From NCBI GenBank assembly GCA_030433275.1, contig JAUILK010000029.1:1-42974 (forward strand): a DNA stretch of 42,974 nt. Direction: 5' to 3'. Positions 1 to 9,064 of the stretch are shown one piece after another. Position numbers and translations under genes: made by a program. Each line of letters opens with the position of its first letter. Within the stretch, counting starts at the first letter, position 1. Origin of the DNA: Gammaproteobacteria bacterium (GTDB taxonomy: Bacteria; Pseudomonadota; Gammaproteobacteria; Nitrococcales; Nitrococcaceae). The notes under the pieces are model-generated. The model saw only the letters and a program-made list of their open reading frames with translations. It searched no databases and was not told where the DNA came from.

Positions 1-2
1 CA

Positions 3-104
3 ATAGCGGATCTTTTGCGCCGAATTCTGGGACGGCTACTGGCGGAATCGAGGCCCGAAGTGCGTGAGCAGGACACGGAATTCGGTCTTCGGGAAGCCGT
101 GTAA
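3..104 (+). CDS. C-terminal fragment of an unidentified protein, cut by window edge
   Basis: An open frame enters from the left edge and ends at a TAA at 102-104. The 33 visible residues are leucine-, arginine- and glutamate-rich and could form an amphipathic helix (LLRRILGRLLAES). I do not recognise the family. It points toward the truncated ATPase on the opposite strand and ends about 20 bp from where similarity to that ATPase stops, which fits a recombination boundary near 105-125. With so little visible it may be a real C-terminus or a chance frame. Confidence 0.3.
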   Translation: MADLLRRILGRLLAESRPEVREQDTEFGLREAV

Positions 105-124
105 CACGGTTGTTCAGGACTGAC

Positions 125-253
125 TAGAAAGTTACTCTTGCCCGACCCATTTACACCCACCAGGTAGGTCAGCGGACCGAGCCTGACGTTGCAGTAACCG
201 ATGCTCTTATAGTTGCGCAGGATTACGCGATTCAGAAAAACGGGCTTTGTCAT
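125..253 (-). pseudogene. Truncated N-terminus of an AAA (AAA_21-type) ATPase
   Basis: Reading from the ATG at 251-253 the frame gives about 43 residues typical of the N-terminus of SMC/RecF-like AAA ATPases: a KPVFLNRV strand, then LRNYKSIG, then a Walker A loop GVNGSGKSNFL. Family members normally continue with an Asp-Ala-Leu helix after NFL. Here the similarity stops abruptly at the NFL codon (125-127) and the following residues look unrelated, although the frame stays open to the window edge. Such ATPases are common in defence and mobile regions. The fragment cannot encode a working ATPase because Walker B and signature motifs are absent. The break lies beside a plus-strand C-terminal fragment, suggesting a junction between two foreign pieces. 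Confidence 0.6.
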
Positions 254-429
254 TTGGGGATTGTCCACGCGGGGTCACGAAGGCGTTTCATCATGCATGA
301 CAGGTTAACTGAGAGCACTCGGTGAAACAGCGAATCACCGGCTTGATCTGCGTCGTCAGCCGGACAATCTCCTATAGGCAGCCATCCGTCCACCTGCACC
401 ACGGCCAACCCACGGATCCGCAGTCCCCA

Positions 430-604
430 GCCAAAAGTCCCTCTGGCGGCCGTTTGCTACCCAGCACAGACAAGGCCAAGTTGTCGATAGCGCCATTATT
501 CGCTGGAGGACGGCGCCTGAACCAGCTTCCAACCGGTCTTCTCGCACATCCACTGGAAAACGACGTAGAGCATCGGGATAACGAATACGCCGATCAAGCG
601 GATA
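430..604 (-). pseudogene. Decayed duplicate of the 3' end of the RND permease gene
   Basis: Positions 430-596 align without gaps to 1496-1662, the 3' end and downstream flank of the intact RND permease gene, with about 14 differences in 167 bp by eye (roughly 92% identity). The TAA stop at 496-498 matches the stop at 1562-1564. Only the last 30 or so codons remain; beyond about 600 the copy has deletions and becomes unrecognisable. The BrnTA module lies between this relic and the intact gene. Either a larger second pump gene was mostly deleted, or a segment carrying BrnTA arrived by recombination at a homologous pump gene. The rest of 254-716 holds no gene I can support. Confidence 0.8.
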
Positions 605-680
605 CCGCCCGGCGTGCCGACGCCCCGTCACTAGCTTCGTTAGGGCCCTCCTATCCATAAAGTTGCCCGCCTAGCGATCA

Positions 681-709
681 TTGATTAATGCATATTAAAT
701 ATGCATAAT
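681..709 (+). promoter_or_regulatory. brnTA promoter overlapping a palindromic operator
   Basis: A -35-like TTGATT (681-686) is separated by 17 bp from a -10-like CATAAT (704-709). An inverted repeat, ATGCATAT-taa-ATATGCAT (688-695 and 699-706), fills the spacer and touches the -10. BrnA antitoxins are known to autorepress their operon, so the palindrome is the natural operator candidate. The predicted start of transcription falls at about 716-717, on the brnT ATG itself, which would make the mRNA leaderless. Confidence 0.5.
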
Positions 710-716
710 CGGGCGG

Positions 717-983
717 ATGGAGATCGAATTTGATCCCGTTAAGGCTGAGAGGAACCTCACAAAGCACGGCGTCTCTTTCGAAGAGGCTGCATCTGCGCTG
801 CTAGATCCGATGGCACTGGGTTTTGAAGACTCTGATGCCGAAGGAGAATCACGTTGGATACTACTCGGCATGAGTTCTCAGGCGCGTCTATTAACCATCG
901 TGTACACCCTTCGTGAGGGTGAACGGATCCGGCTGATCTCCGCCCGAAAGGCAACCCGAAATGAGGCTGAACAGTATGCGTGA
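717..983 (+). CDS. brnT: BrnT family ribonuclease toxin (type II TA)
   Basis: This 88-residue protein matches BrnT (DUF497): the opening EIEFDPVKAERNLTKHGVSFEEA, a central RWILLG strand segment, and the closing RLISARKATRNEAEQYA. BrnT has a RelE-like fold and is an mRNA-cutting toxin that inhibits translation when free. Its length is normal and the histidine, arginine and glutamate positions characteristic of the family are present (for example the RxxSAR segment), so it looks active. The gene overlaps brnA by 8 bp. It has no well-placed Shine-Dalgarno sequence, only GGCGG directly abutting the ATG, consistent with a leaderless message. It lies in a patch of gene debris, typical for mobile TA modules. 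Confidence 0.87.
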   Translation: MEIEFDPVKAERNLTKHGVSFEEAASALLDPMALGFEDSDAEGESRWILLGMSSQARLLTIVYTLREGERIRLISARKATRNEAEQYA

Positions 984-1242
984 CGAATACGATTTCTCGA
1001 AGGGAAAGCGAGCCAAGGATATTCCGCATCTTGCGAAGTTACAGCAGGAGGCAAAAGGTAAGAGTCGGATCACGATCATGCTTGATAACGATGTGCTTTC
1101 AGTCTTCCGCGCCCGAGCGGAAGCAACAGGCATCGGCTATCAGACACTTATCAACGCCACTCTGCGCGAAGCCATCGGGTCTCGCCCGGTGGACGAGGCA
1201 ACGCTACGGCGCATCCTGCGCGAAGAGTTGAAGGCATCTTGA
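976..1242 (+). CDS. brnA: BrnA family antitoxin
   Basis: The 88-residue product (from ATG 976) begins MRDEYDFSKGKR, the usual BrnA opening, and ends with a ribbon-helix-helix DNA-binding region (RITIMLDNDVLSVFRARAE, then GYQTLINATLREAI). BrnA binds and neutralises BrnT through its N-terminus and represses the operon through the ribbon-helix-helix part. An in-frame ATG at 961 would add five residues, but the 976 start fits the family better and gives an 8-bp overlap with brnT, implying translational coupling. The palindrome upstream of brnT is its likely target. Confidence 0.87.
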   Translation: MRDEYDFSKGKRAKDIPHLAKLQQEAKGKSRITIMLDNDVLSVFRARAEATGIGYQTLINATLREAIGSRPVDEATLRRILREELKAS

Positions 1243-1561
1243 GGAACCTCTGAAAATTTGCTCGCGTATTATTTCAGCGAAAGTTAAATCCAGAAACATC
1301 AATATGCTGAATGCCGACCTCCGCCAGGGTGGCGAATAATGAGATGGAGAACCCGAAAACCTTATCCACCCCGGCGTAGGCCGAGGTCTACCTTATCGCT
1401 CCGGTAGGGGACTTATATGGACTCCCTTTTTCCACGATTGTGATTTCACTCTCCAATCCGGCTCACCAGGTAACCACTCAAGGGCGCAACTCTCGGCCAA
1501 AAGTCCCTCGGGCGGCCGTTTGCTACCCAGCACAAACAAGGCCGAGTTATCGATGGTGTCA
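1243..1561. other. Non-coding stretch between brnA and the RND gene
   Basis: No gene is supported here. The sequence just after the brnA stop (GAGGAACCTCTGAAAA, from about 1241) resembles the terminal repeat of some insertion sequences and may mark an old transposon edge; this is a weak impression only. From 1496 onward the stretch is the 3' flank of the RND gene, duplicated at 430-495. No clear intrinsic terminator for the RND operon is seen. Confidence 0.4.
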
Positions 1562-4500
1562 TTATTCGCTGGAGGACGGTGCCTGCGCCGGCTTCCAACC
1601 GGTCTTCTCGCGCATCCACTGGAAAACGACGTAGAGCATCGGGATGACGAATACGCCGATCGCAGATGCCGCCAGCATGCCGAAAAAGACCGGCGTGCCG
1701 ACGGCCTGCCGGCTCGCCGCTCCCGGCCCAGTCGCGAGCACCAGCGGCAAAAGCCCGAGGATGAAAGCAAAACTGGTCATCATCACCGGGCGGAAGCGCA
1801 GCCGCGCCCCTTCGATAGCGGAGCCAAGCAACGACTGGCCGGCGCCGCGTTGTTCGAGCGCGAACTCAACGATCAGAATGGCGTTCTTGGCGGCCAATGC
1901 GATCAGCACCACAAGCCCGATCTGGGCATAAACATCGAACGCCAACCCTAATAGCCAAACCGCCACTACGGCCCCGAGCACGCCTACGCTGACCGAGAGC
2001 AGCACCGCAATCGGCACGTTCCAGCTCTCATAGAGCGCAACCAGGAAAAGGTAAGCGAACACCACCGCGAGCCCGAGCACAAGGCTGGTCTTGCCGGCGG
2101 CTTCTTTTTCTTGGAGTGCCGTACCGGTCCATTCGAAAGCATAGCCTGTGGGTAGCGTTTTTGCCGATAGCTGCTCCATGGTTGCGAGCGCCGCACCGCT
2201 GCTGTGACCAGGCGCTGGGCCGCCGTTGATGATGGCACCGCGGAAGTTGTTGTAGCGCGTCAACGCCCTCGGGCCGAGAACCACGCGCGCTTCGGCGAGG
2301 GCCCGGATCGGCACCATCTCGCCCCGATTGTTCTTCACGTGGATCTGGTAGATGTCGTCGATCTGCGAGCGGTAATCGGCCTCGGCCTGAATGTTGACCT
2401 GCCAAGTGCGGCCGAATCGATTGAAATCGTTTACATAGTAACCGCCAAGCGTCGCCTGGAGCGCGGTGAAGATGTCATTGACCGCCACGCCGAGCGTTTG
2501 GGCCTTCTCGCGATCGATGTCGAGATAGAGTTGCGGCGTGTTGGCGGCGAAGGTGGAAAAGACGCCGGTGAGCGTCGGCTCCTGGTTGGCGGCGATGGTC
2601 AATCCCCGGACCGTAGCCGCGATATCCGCTGCCGACTGCCCCTGGAGGGCCTCCAACGCATACTCGAACCCGCCGGTTGAACCGAGGCCGATGATCGGCG
2701 GCAAGTTGATGGGAACGGCGGTGCCGCCGGAAATGGCCGCGAGCGGCGGGCGCAGGCGCTCGATCACCGCGGCAACGTGCAGCCCCGGGTCCTCCCGTTC
2801 GGCGTAGGGTTTGAGCTGGGCCACGATGAAGGCACTGTTCGATGCAGCGGCCCCGCTTATGAAATCCAACCCGATAACGCCGATCACGTGCTCGACGGCG
2901 GGATCGGCCCTTATGAGCGTTTCGACCTCACGCGAAACCTCCGAGGTGCGGTTTTGCGAAGCACCTTCAGGGAGTTGGATGATCGCGAACATTGCACCCT
3001 GGTCCTCCTCGGGCAGGAAACCCTGCGGCGTCACGCTGAAAACCCCGCCTGTGAGCACAAGCATGCCTATGACCACCACGATGGACAGAAGGCTGATCCG
3101 CACGAGCTTGCGCACCACCCATGTGTAACCCGCCGTCATCCGATCGATTCCGGCCAGCATCCACCCCACCGGACCCCGTGGCCGCTGGCCACCGGGCCGG
3201 AGCAGCACGGCGCATAAGGCCGGCGACAGCGTCAGCGCGTTGATCGCCGAGATCACCATGGCGGTCGATACGGCGACGGCGAATTGGCGGAACAACTCGC
3301 CGGAGAGGCCCGGGATAAAAGCCACCGGCACGAACACCGAAAGCAACACCAGCGTAATGGCGATGATGGGCGCTGTGATCTCGCCCATCGCCTTGCGCGT
3401 CGCCTCCTTCACCGACAGCTGCGGCTCCTCCTCCAATATTCGCTCGACGTTCTCGATAACGACAATCGCATCGTCAACAACGATGCCGATCGCGAGCACG
3501 AGCGCGAGAAGCGAGACCGTGTTCGCGCTGTAGCCGATGAGCAGCAGCAGCGCAAAGGTTCCGATAATCGAGACCGGCACGGCCACCAGTGGGATGATCG
3601 TCGTACGCAGCTTGCCGAGGAAGACGAAGACCACGAGCGCGACGAGCGCGAACGCCTCGAGAAGTGTGTGGATAATCTCCTCGATGGTCGAGGTTACGAA
3701 CACGGTCGTATCGTATACCGTCAGATACTCGAGATCGTCCGGGAAGCGCTGCGCGAGCTCTTTCATGCGGGCGTTGACTTGCCCTGCCACCGCAACGGCG
3801 TTGGCACCGGGGGCTTGATAGATGGCGATTGCCGCACCCGGCTGGTCATCGAACCGGCTGAACTTGTCGGCGCTTCGGGCGCCAAGCTCGATCCGCGCTA
3901 CGTCGCGGACCCGTACGACCGAGCCGTCGGGGTTGGCGCGGACGATGATGTTCTCAAACTCCTGCTCGTTGGTCAGCCGCCCTTGGGTGGTGATCGTAAG
4001 CTGGAACTGCTGGTATGGTTTTACCGGCGCGGCGCCGATTCGCCCGACCGCGGCCTGGATGTTCTGGGCCCGGATGGCGGCGGCAACCTCGGCCGGGGTG
4101 AGCTGAAAGTTCGTGAGCTTGGCCGGATCGAGCCAAATGCGCATCGAGTAGTCGAGCGGGCCGAACAGCATCGTGTCGCCCACACCGGGGATGCGCTTGA
4201 GCGTGTCGATGAGATTGATCGTCGCGTAATTGCTTAGATACAAGCCATCGAAGGTCGCGTCAGGCGAATAGAGCTGGATGACCTGGAGCAGCCCCGAGGA
4301 ACGCTTCCTTACCGTAAGCCCTTGTCGGCTCACCTCCTCTGGAAGCAGCGGCTCAGCGAGCGCCACCCGATTCTGGACATTGACGGTGTTGATATCGGGG
4401 TCGGTGCCCAACTCGAAGGTAACGGTCAGGGCATAGCCGCCGTCAGCCGAGGAGGTCGACTGCATGTAAAGCATATCGGAAACGCCGACGACCTGCTGCT

Positions 4501-4705
4501 CGATCGGCTGGGCCACGGTCGTTTCCACCACCTCCGCGTTGGCGCCCGGGTAGCTGGCCGTTACCTGGACCTGAGGCGGGACGATATCCGGGAACTGCGC
4601 GACCGGAATTGCGAAGATGGCAAGGATGCCGGCGAGCGTAAGAACGATCGAAACGACGAACGCGAGCCGCGGACGCTCGATGAAGAGGCTGGAGAGCACT
4701 GTCAA
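1562..4705 (-). CDS. RND multidrug efflux permease (HAE1/AcrB-MexF type)
   Basis: This 1047-residue protein has the full length and architecture of hydrophobe/amphiphile RND exporters: an N-terminal membrane helix (about 10-33), a large periplasmic domain, a central membrane bundle, a second periplasmic domain and a C-terminal bundle. The proton-relay aspartates lie in TM4 ([15 protein letters not shown]411-D412), and the TM10 lysine is in [12 protein letters not shown]. It pumps drugs or other amphiphiles from inner membrane and periplasm using the proton gradient, together with the adaptor encoded just upstream and an outer-membrane channel. No channel gene is adjacent, so a shared TolC-like protein is likely. 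The start is a TTG overlapping the adaptor stop (TTGA). Substrate cannot be told from sequence. Confidence 0.95.
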   Translation of the reverse strand: MTVLSSLFIERPRLAFVVSIVLTLAGILAIFAIPVAQFPDIVPPQVQVTASYPGANAEVVETTVAQPIEQQVVGVSDMLYMQSTSSADGGYALTVTFELGTDPDINTVNVQNRVALAEPLLPEEVSRQGLTVRKRSSGLLQVIQLYSPDATFDGLYLSNYATINLIDTLKRIPGVGDTMLFGPLDYSMRIWLDPAKLTNFQLTPAEVAAAIRAQNIQAAVGRIGAAPVKPYQQFQLTITTQGRLTNEQEFENIIVRANPDGSVVRVRDVARIELGARSADKFSRFDDQPGAAIAIYQAPGANAVAVAGQVNARMKELAQRFPDDLEYLTVYDTTVFVTSTIEEIIHTLLEAFALVALVVFVFLGKLRTTIIPLVAVPVSIIGTFALLLLIGYSANTVSLLALVLAIGIVVDDAIVVIENVERILEEEPQLSVKEATRKAMGEITAPIIAITLVLLSVFVPVAFIPGLSGELFRQFAVAVSTAMVISAINALTLSPALCAVLLRPGGQRPRGPVGWMLAGIDRMTAGYTWVVRKLVRISLLSIVVVIGMLVLTGGVFSVTPQGFLPEEDQGAMFAIIQLPEGASQNRTSEVSREVETLIRADPAVEHVIGVIGLDFISGAAASNSAFIVAQLKPYAEREDPGLHVAAVIERLRPPLAAISGGTAVPINLPPIIGLGSTGGFEYALEALQGQSAADIAATVRGLTIAANQEPTLTGVFSTFAANTPQLYLDIDREKAQTLGVAVNDIFTALQATLGGYYVNDFNRFGRTWQVNIQAEADYRSQIDDIYQIHVKNNRGEMVPIRALAEARVVLGPRALTRYNNFRGAIINGGPAPGHSSGAALATMEQLSAKTLPTGYAFEWTGTALQEKEAAGKTSLVLGLAVVFAYLFLVALYESWNVPIAVLLSVSVGVLGAVVAVWLLGLAFDVYAQIGLVVLIALAAKNAILIVEFALEQRGAGQSLLGSAIEGARLRFRPVMMTSFAFILGLLPLVLATGPGAASRQAVGTPVFFGMLAASAIGVFVIPMLYVVFQWMREKTGWKPAQAPSSSE

Positions 4706-5835
4706 TCACTGCCCTTAACGGCGGCGGAGACTGAGACTATCTGCCCTGGCCGGATCTTCTGCAGCCCTTCGACGATGATCTGTTCCCCCTCCTTGAGCCC
4801 CTTGGTAACAGTGATCTCGCTGTTCTGCGCGCTACCGAGCTGGATCCGCCGCTGCTCGGTCTTGCTGTCTTTGCCAACGACCAGTACATACGGTCCCGCC
4901 TGGTCGACGGCGATGACCGCCTGCGGTATCACAAGCGCCCGTTCGGGTTGCTTCTGCTCGACGATCACGCCGACGAGCTGGTCGGGGACGAGAAATCGCT
5001 TGGGGTTGGGGATGGTTGCCCGGGCGATTACCGTATCGGTGGTTGGATCGGTCTGAACATCGACGAAGTTGATCGCCCCGGTTTCATCGTAGATCGAGCC
5101 GTCCGGCAGACGGACCTTTACCTTAACCTGATCTCTGTCCTTGGCAGTCCGACGTATCTCGAGCAGCTTCCGGGAGCTCACCGGAAAGCTTACATACATT
5201 GGATCCTGACTGACAATCACGGCCAGCGGCTCGCTGGACGGAGTGACGAAGTCGCCGACAGAAAACACGAAGCGGCCGATGCGTCCCTTGATAGGGGCTT
5301 TTATGGCCGTGTAGTCCAGGTCAAGCTTGGCGCGGTCGAGCGCAGCCCGCAGCCGCTGCAGCTCGCCGCGCGCCTGTGTGTATTGGGCATTGGCCCTGTC
5401 CAATTCCGCCTGTGCGATTGCGCGGCGCGCGACAAGCTTGCGCATGCGCTCGACCTCGATCTGGGCAAGGCGCAGGGTTCCTTCAGCCGCGGTAATTTGT
5501 CCCCGAATTTGTCCAATCTGCGCCTTATAGGGGGCCTTTTCGAGCACGATCAGCAAATCACCGGCATTGACCTCCGCGCCCTCTTCGAAACGCCGTTGCT
5601 CGACGAACCCCTCGACCCGGGCGCGAAGTTCGACCCGGTCAACGGCCTCGACCCGGCCATTAAAGGTTACCGATGGGGTGATCTCGCGCCTCATTACTTC
5701 GGCGGCAGTGACAGCAGGTGGCGGTGGTACCGCACCCGGCTGCGCCTGTTGCTTTTCCCCGCACGCACCGAGCAGAAGTGCGCTGACCAAGCTGACTGAT
5801 AGGAGAACGTGCCAGTGCACTTGCGGCAATGGCAT
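4702..5835 (-). CDS. RND efflux periplasmic adaptor lipoprotein (membrane fusion protein)
   Basis: The 377-residue product has the MexE/AcrA plan: a signal peptide with lipobox LLGAC (Cys about residue 25 from ATG 5835), a split biotinyl-lipoyl domain ([20 protein letters not shown] and later [12 protein letters not shown]), an alpha-helical hairpin between them (about 95-160), a beta-barrel and a membrane-proximal domain. It links the RND permease to the outer-membrane channel. A longer frame extends to 5907, but ATG 5835 (MPLPQVHW) gives a proper signal peptide and is preferred. The gene is first in a two-gene operon and overlaps the permease start by four bases. No regulator is next to it. 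Confidence 0.93.
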   Translation of the reverse strand: MPLPQVHWHVLLSVSLVSALLLGACGEKQQAQPGAVPPPPAVTAAEVMRREITPSVTFNGRVEAVDRVELRARVEGFVEQRRFEEGAEVNAGDLLIVLEKAPYKAQIGQIRGQITAAEGTLRLAQIEVERMRKLVARRAIAQAELDRANAQYTQARGELQRLRAALDRAKLDLDYTAIKAPIKGRIGRFVFSVGDFVTPSSEPLAVIVSQDPMYVSFPVSSRKLLEIRRTAKDRDQVKVKVRLPDGSIYDETGAINFVDVQTDPTTDTVIARATIPNPKRFLVPDQLVGVIVEQKQPERALVIPQAVIAVDQAGPYVLVVGKDSKTEQRRIQLGSAQNSEITVTKGLKEGEQIIVEGLQKIRPGQIVSVSAAVKGSD

Positions 5836-6024
5836 GGCATGGTGCGCTACGCCGCCAGATGCAGGGGAACGACTGTATGGCTTGCCAAGCTCGCCCGACT
5901 CACCCACACCGATCTGCCCTCTTCTGCCCTACAAGCCGCCGATTGGCCATAGGGTTCGTTGTTATTACCGCCATAGCAGGCCACTTATGAAAATTCGAGC
6001 GGATAAAATTTTTTTGGGGAACCG

Positions 6025-6055
6025 ATAATATTAGGGCCACTCTAAGGGAGGTCAA
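6025..6055 (-). promoter_or_regulatory. Possible promoter of the RND efflux operon
   Basis: On the minus strand TTGACC (6050-6055) is followed after 19 bp by TATTAT (6025-6030). A 19-bp spacer is longer than the usual 17 and is typical of promoters activated by MerR-family proteins, but the spacer shows no clear dyad. A weaker pairing, TTGACC with TAATAT, has 16 bp. The site lies about 190 bp before the adaptor start. Confidence 0.3.
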
Positions 6056-6092
6056 GTTTCACCTTGATTGCTTACCTCGCTGGCCATTACGG

Positions 6093-6325
6093 GCGACCAC
6101 CATTAGTACCCCCGCGGTGGCCGCCGAAGTGGTGAAGACACTGCGTACCCGTGGTATCGACGGACCCTATGCAATAACCCTGGGACCGTGCTGCTACAAC
6201 GGCCTGCAACAGACGTTCACGAGCGGGGGTATCCTGCAGTCGAACACGTGCGCCAACTGCTGGACGGGCCGATCATCTGGGCACCGGCAATCGACGGCGA
6301 TACTACTGCATTAGCCGGAAAACAA
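6093..6325 (+). pseudogene. Frameshifted C-terminal fragment of a family 1 encapsulin
   Basis: From about 6093 one frame reads VVKTLRTRGIDGPYAITLGP, followed by CCYNGL. A one-base shift near 6212-6220 moves to the next frame, which reads HERGYPAVEHVRQLLDGPII and then WAPAIDG. Together these match the C-terminal half of encapsulin shell proteins (Linocin M18/Cfp29 family), which carry a G-[IV]-[DE]-G-P-Y segment, then a GYP...EH...L.DG segment, then WAPAIDG. After about 6325 the expected RGGDF and IGY segments are not found. The N-terminal 170 or so residues are also missing, so no nanocompartment can be made. No cargo gene is visible nearby. The rest of the 5836-6515 gap holds the possible RND promoter and the phoU-distal hairpin. 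Confidence 0.7.
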
Positions 6326-6454
6326 CGAAGACAACATCGAATAGCGGCGGCGCATTCCTGTATCCGCCGGCTCACTGGCCATCCAGACGTAGAACCCTGC
6401 AACGCATGTCACACGCCCGATCGAGCTTGACTGCAGAGAACATTACGCGCACGC

Positions 6455-6481
6455 AGGCGTACGGATAGCATCCATACGCCT
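6455..6481 (-). terminator. Strong hairpin downstream of phoU, without U-tract
   Basis: A 12-bp stem (AGGCGTACGGAT, 6455-6466, against ATCCATACGCCT, 6470-6481, one wobble pair) closes a three-base loop 35 bp beyond the phoU stop. Neither strand has a run of T after it, so it is not a classical intrinsic terminator. It may protect the 3' end of the pst-phoU message or assist termination. Confidence 0.4.
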
Positions 6482-6515
6482 AACCCATAATCAACTTCGA
6501 CGGCCGATCCTGCTT

Positions 6516-7211
6516 TTAAACCGAGACCGGCTCGCTCACCTTAGGCCGTGGGCCTTGCAGAGGCTTGCCGGCCACCATCAAATACACCTCTTCGGCGATG
6601 TCGGTGACATGATCACCGGCCCGTTCCAAGCCCTTGGCGATAAACAACAGCTGAGTGCTGTCGGCCACCTGGTGACTGTTATTGCCCATCAGAGTGAGCA
6701 AATGCTTGAACAAATTGGCGTAGACGGCATCCAGTTCGGCATCGTCTGCCCAAGCAACATTGGCTGCCTCGGCGTCGCGCAAGGTATAGGCCTTCATTAC
6801 ACGACGCAACATGGACTGGATGCGTGTAGCCATCCATTGAAGTTGCGCGGCAAGCTCGGCGTCGATGGAGCCGCTCAGCCGCAGAGCCCGCTTGGCGGTA
6901 TTCTTGGCGTAGTCACCGATGCGCTCCAAATGCGGTGCGATGCGGGCGGCAGCGAGAATAGCACGCAGATCGTCAGCCATGGCCTGCTGTCGGATCAGGG
7001 TCCGCGCGGTATGCTGGTTGATGCGATCTTGCAAAGCGTCCGCCTGATTATCGCTTTCGATGACGGCCCACGCTGCACCGGCATCGCCGCTGATCAAAGC
7101 CGTCACTGCGCTGTTCAACTCCTCGCTGACGTGGATGGCGAGCTTGATCACATCGTCACTCAACGCCTTGAGATCCTCGTCAAACACGCGTAAGGTGTGT
7201 TTCTCGCTCAT
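6516..7211 (-). CDS. phoU: Phosphate transport regulator PhoU
   Basis: The roughly 231-residue all-helical protein has the two PhoU repeats, each with the metal-binding E/D-x-x-x-D-type helices: HLERIGDYAKNTAKRAL in the first and KGLERAGDHVTDIAEEVY in the second. PhoU is the inhibitory link between the Pst transporter and the PhoR kinase and limits phosphate uptake when phosphate is plentiful. Two ATGs lie six bases apart (7217 and 7211); AGGG sits at proper distance from the second, which is preferred. It is last in the pstSCAB-phoU order, 23 bp after pstB, as in Escherichia coli. Confidence 0.95.
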   Translation of the reverse strand: MSEKHTLRVFDEDLKALSDDVIKLAIHVSEELNSAVTALISGDAGAAWAVIESDNQADALQDRINQHTARTLIRQQAMADDLRAILAAARIAPHLERIGDYAKNTAKRALRLSGSIDAELAAQLQWMATRIQSMLRRVMKAYTLRDAEAANVAWADDAELDAVYANLFKHLLTLMGNNSHQVADSTQLLFIAKGLERAGDHVTDIAEEVYLMVAGKPLQGPRPKVSEPVSV

Positions 7212-7233
7212 GGACATCCCTATTTGTAGGCAA

Positions 7234-8106
7234 TTAGCCGAAACGGCCAGTGATGTAGTCGTTAGTCATCGGGCTTTGCGGCGTGGTGAACACCTTCTCG
7301 GTGACACCGTATTCCACCAATTTGCCTAAATGCATGTAGGCCGTGAAATCGGAAATGCGTGCCGCCTGCTGCATATTATGAGTGACGATGATCACCGTAA
7401 CCGTGTTGCGCAGCACAGTAAGCAAGTCCTCGATTTTGGCGGTAGCGATGGGGTCCAGCGCCGAGGTGGGCTCATCGAGCAGCAAAATGTCCGGCTGTGG
7501 CGCCAAGGCGCGGGCTATGCACAGCCGCTGCTGCTGGCCGCCCGACAGACCATAAGCCGAATCGTGCAAACGATCCTTGACTTCGTCCCATAGCGCGGCA
7601 CCGCTCAAGGCTTGCTCGACGCGCTCATAGAGAATCCTCTTGTCAGCGACGCCCCGCACGCGCAACCCGGCCGCGACATTTTCAAAGATGGATTTTGAGA
7701 ATGGATTGGGTTTCTGGAACACCATACCGATGCGTAATCGCACCATCCCCGGATCCATTTCGATCAGATTGCGGTCCTCTGGATAAAGCTGGATCTCACC
7801 GGAATAACGGTTACCGGGATAGAGGTCGTGCATGCGATTGAAGCAACGCAACAAGGTGCTTTTACCGCAACCGGAAGGTCCAATGATAGCGGTGACCTTG
7901 CAATCGACCACCGCCATGCTCACCGACTTGAGGATATGGGTCGCGCCATACCAGAAATCCAGATTACGCGCCTCGGCCCGCAAGACAGGTGCCGAAGTCG
8001 GTTCCGGTTGGACATCCTGCTGCTGCCGCATTGCGCCAGAGGTGTGTTGGGATGATGTCATCTCGTTCATGAGTAGTTTCACGCGTGTTTTCGTAGGGTT
8101 TTGCAT
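7234..8106 (-). CDS. pstB: Phosphate ABC transporter ATP-binding protein PstB
   Basis: The 290-residue protein has a Walker [11 protein letters not shown]-loop MVFQKPNPF, signature [10 protein letters not shown], Walker [10 protein letters not shown] and switch histidine VTHNM. The KPNPF and LYPGNRYSG segments are PstB-specific. It energises phosphate import through PstC and PstA at the inner membrane. The chosen ATG (8106) has AAGGCGGAG upstream and lies 22 bp after pstA; an upstream extension of the frame into pstA is not credible. The N-terminus carries about 45 extra residues rich in Gln, Pro and Thr before the ABC domain, of unknown purpose. Confidence 0.95.
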   Translation of the reverse strand: MQNPTKTRVKLLMNEMTSSQHTSGAMRQQQDVQPEPTSAPVLRAEARNLDFWYGATHILKSVSMAVVDCKVTAIIGPSGCGKSTLLRCFNRMHDLYPGNRYSGEIQLYPEDRNLIEMDPGMVRLRIGMVFQKPNPFSKSIFENVAAGLRVRGVADKRILYERVEQALSGAALWDEVKDRLHDSAYGLSGGQQQRLCIARALAPQPDILLLDEPTSALDPIATAKIEDLLTVLRNTVTVIIVTHNMQQAARISDFTAYMHLGKLVEYGVTEKVFTTPQSPMTNDYITGRFG

Positions 8107-8128
8107 GGTTCCAACACTCCGCCTTCCA

Positions 8129-9064
8129 TCAGCGATGCAGCCGGCGTAAACGCAGGCGGACATAGATGGCCAATGCATTCATCGCCAAGGTCATCACCAT
8201 GAGCACCACACCCGTAGCCGCAGCGTTGACGTGGAATTCCGCCTGCGGGCGCGAGACCCAGTTGAACAACTGGATGGGCATGGCCGTGAACGGACTGGTG
8301 AGCCAATCAAAATTGACGAACGGTGGCGTCGCCTGAACGGGGGGCGACGGCAGAAAAGCGATGAAGGTCAGCGCACCGATGGTGATGAGCGGAGCCGCCT
8401 CACCGATAGCACGGGCCAAACCGACGATAACACCGGTAAAAATACCCGGGCGCGCCGCGGGCAACACATACATGCGAACGACTTGCCATTTGTCCGCGCC
8501 TAAGCCATAAGCGGCTTCCCGCAGTTCCAAGGGAATACTGCGCACGGCCTCGCGGGTAGCGACGATGATCACCGGCAAGATCAGCAGCGCGAGCGTCAGC
8601 CCGGCGGTAAGAATCGTCTCACCCAAGCTGAAGGCATAGACGAACAATCCAAGCGCCAATAGCCCATAGATGATCGACGGCACGCCCGCCAGGTTGCTGA
8701 CGTTGATCTCTATGAGGTCCGTCAGCCAATTTTTGGGCGCGTATTCCTCCAGGTAAAGTCCAGCCGCCACCCCGAGGGGAATGGCAATCACGGCGGTCAC
8801 CAACATTACCAGGCTGGATCCGACAATGGCCGAGATGATGCCCGCTTGCTGCGGATGGCGTGAGGGGAAATGAGTGTAGAAATCCGGGTTGATCAGTCGA
8901 TCCCAGCCGCTTGCGAGGAGACCGACAAAAACACTGGCAAGCAAGAGTGTGGCGATGGCCAGCACCAAAATACCGATGCTCGCCATGAGCAGATCGGCAC
9001 GGCGGTTGACGGCGACGATACGCGCCGACTCGATTTGTGCGTTAGCAAGCGATGAAGTAGCCAT
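8129..9064 (-). CDS. pstA: Phosphate ABC transporter permease PstA
   Basis: This 311-residue inner-membrane protein has six predicted membrane helices. The cytoplasmic EAA loop for PstB contact reads [17 protein letters not shown], followed by VLPAARPGI. PstA and PstC form the phosphate channel. The ATG overlaps the last base of the pstC stop (TGATG), indicating translational coupling. Length is slightly above the usual 280-300. Confidence 0.95.
   Translation of the reverse strand: MATSSLANAQIESARIVAVNRRADLLMASIGILVLAIATLLLASVFVGLLASGWDRLINPDFYTHFPSRHPQQAGIISAIVGSSLVMLVTAVIAIPLGVAAGLYLEEYAPKNWLTDLIEINVSNLAGVPSIIYGLLALGLFVYAFSLGETILTAGLTLALLILPVIIVATREAVRSIPLELREAAYGLGADKWQVVRMYVLPAARPGIFTGVIVGLARAIGEAAPLITIGALTFIAFLPSPPVQATPPFVNFDWLTSPFTAMPIQLFNWVSRPQAEFHVNAAATGVVLMVMTLAMNALAIYVRLRLRRLHR

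Noticed and set aside
322-660. Plus-strand frame of 112 codons
   Set aside because: It is antisense to the decayed RND 3' fragment and has no family resemblance or ribosome site.
4948-5799. Long plus-strand frame (283 codons) across the adaptor gene
   Set aside because: It is the shadow of the clearly recognisable membrane fusion protein on the minus strand, as is the 317-codon frame at 3284-4237 opposite the RND permease.
6025-6055. MerR-family operator at the RND promoter
   Set aside because: The 19-bp spacing fits but the spacer lacks dyad symmetry and no MerR gene is adjacent; only a weak promoter call is kept.
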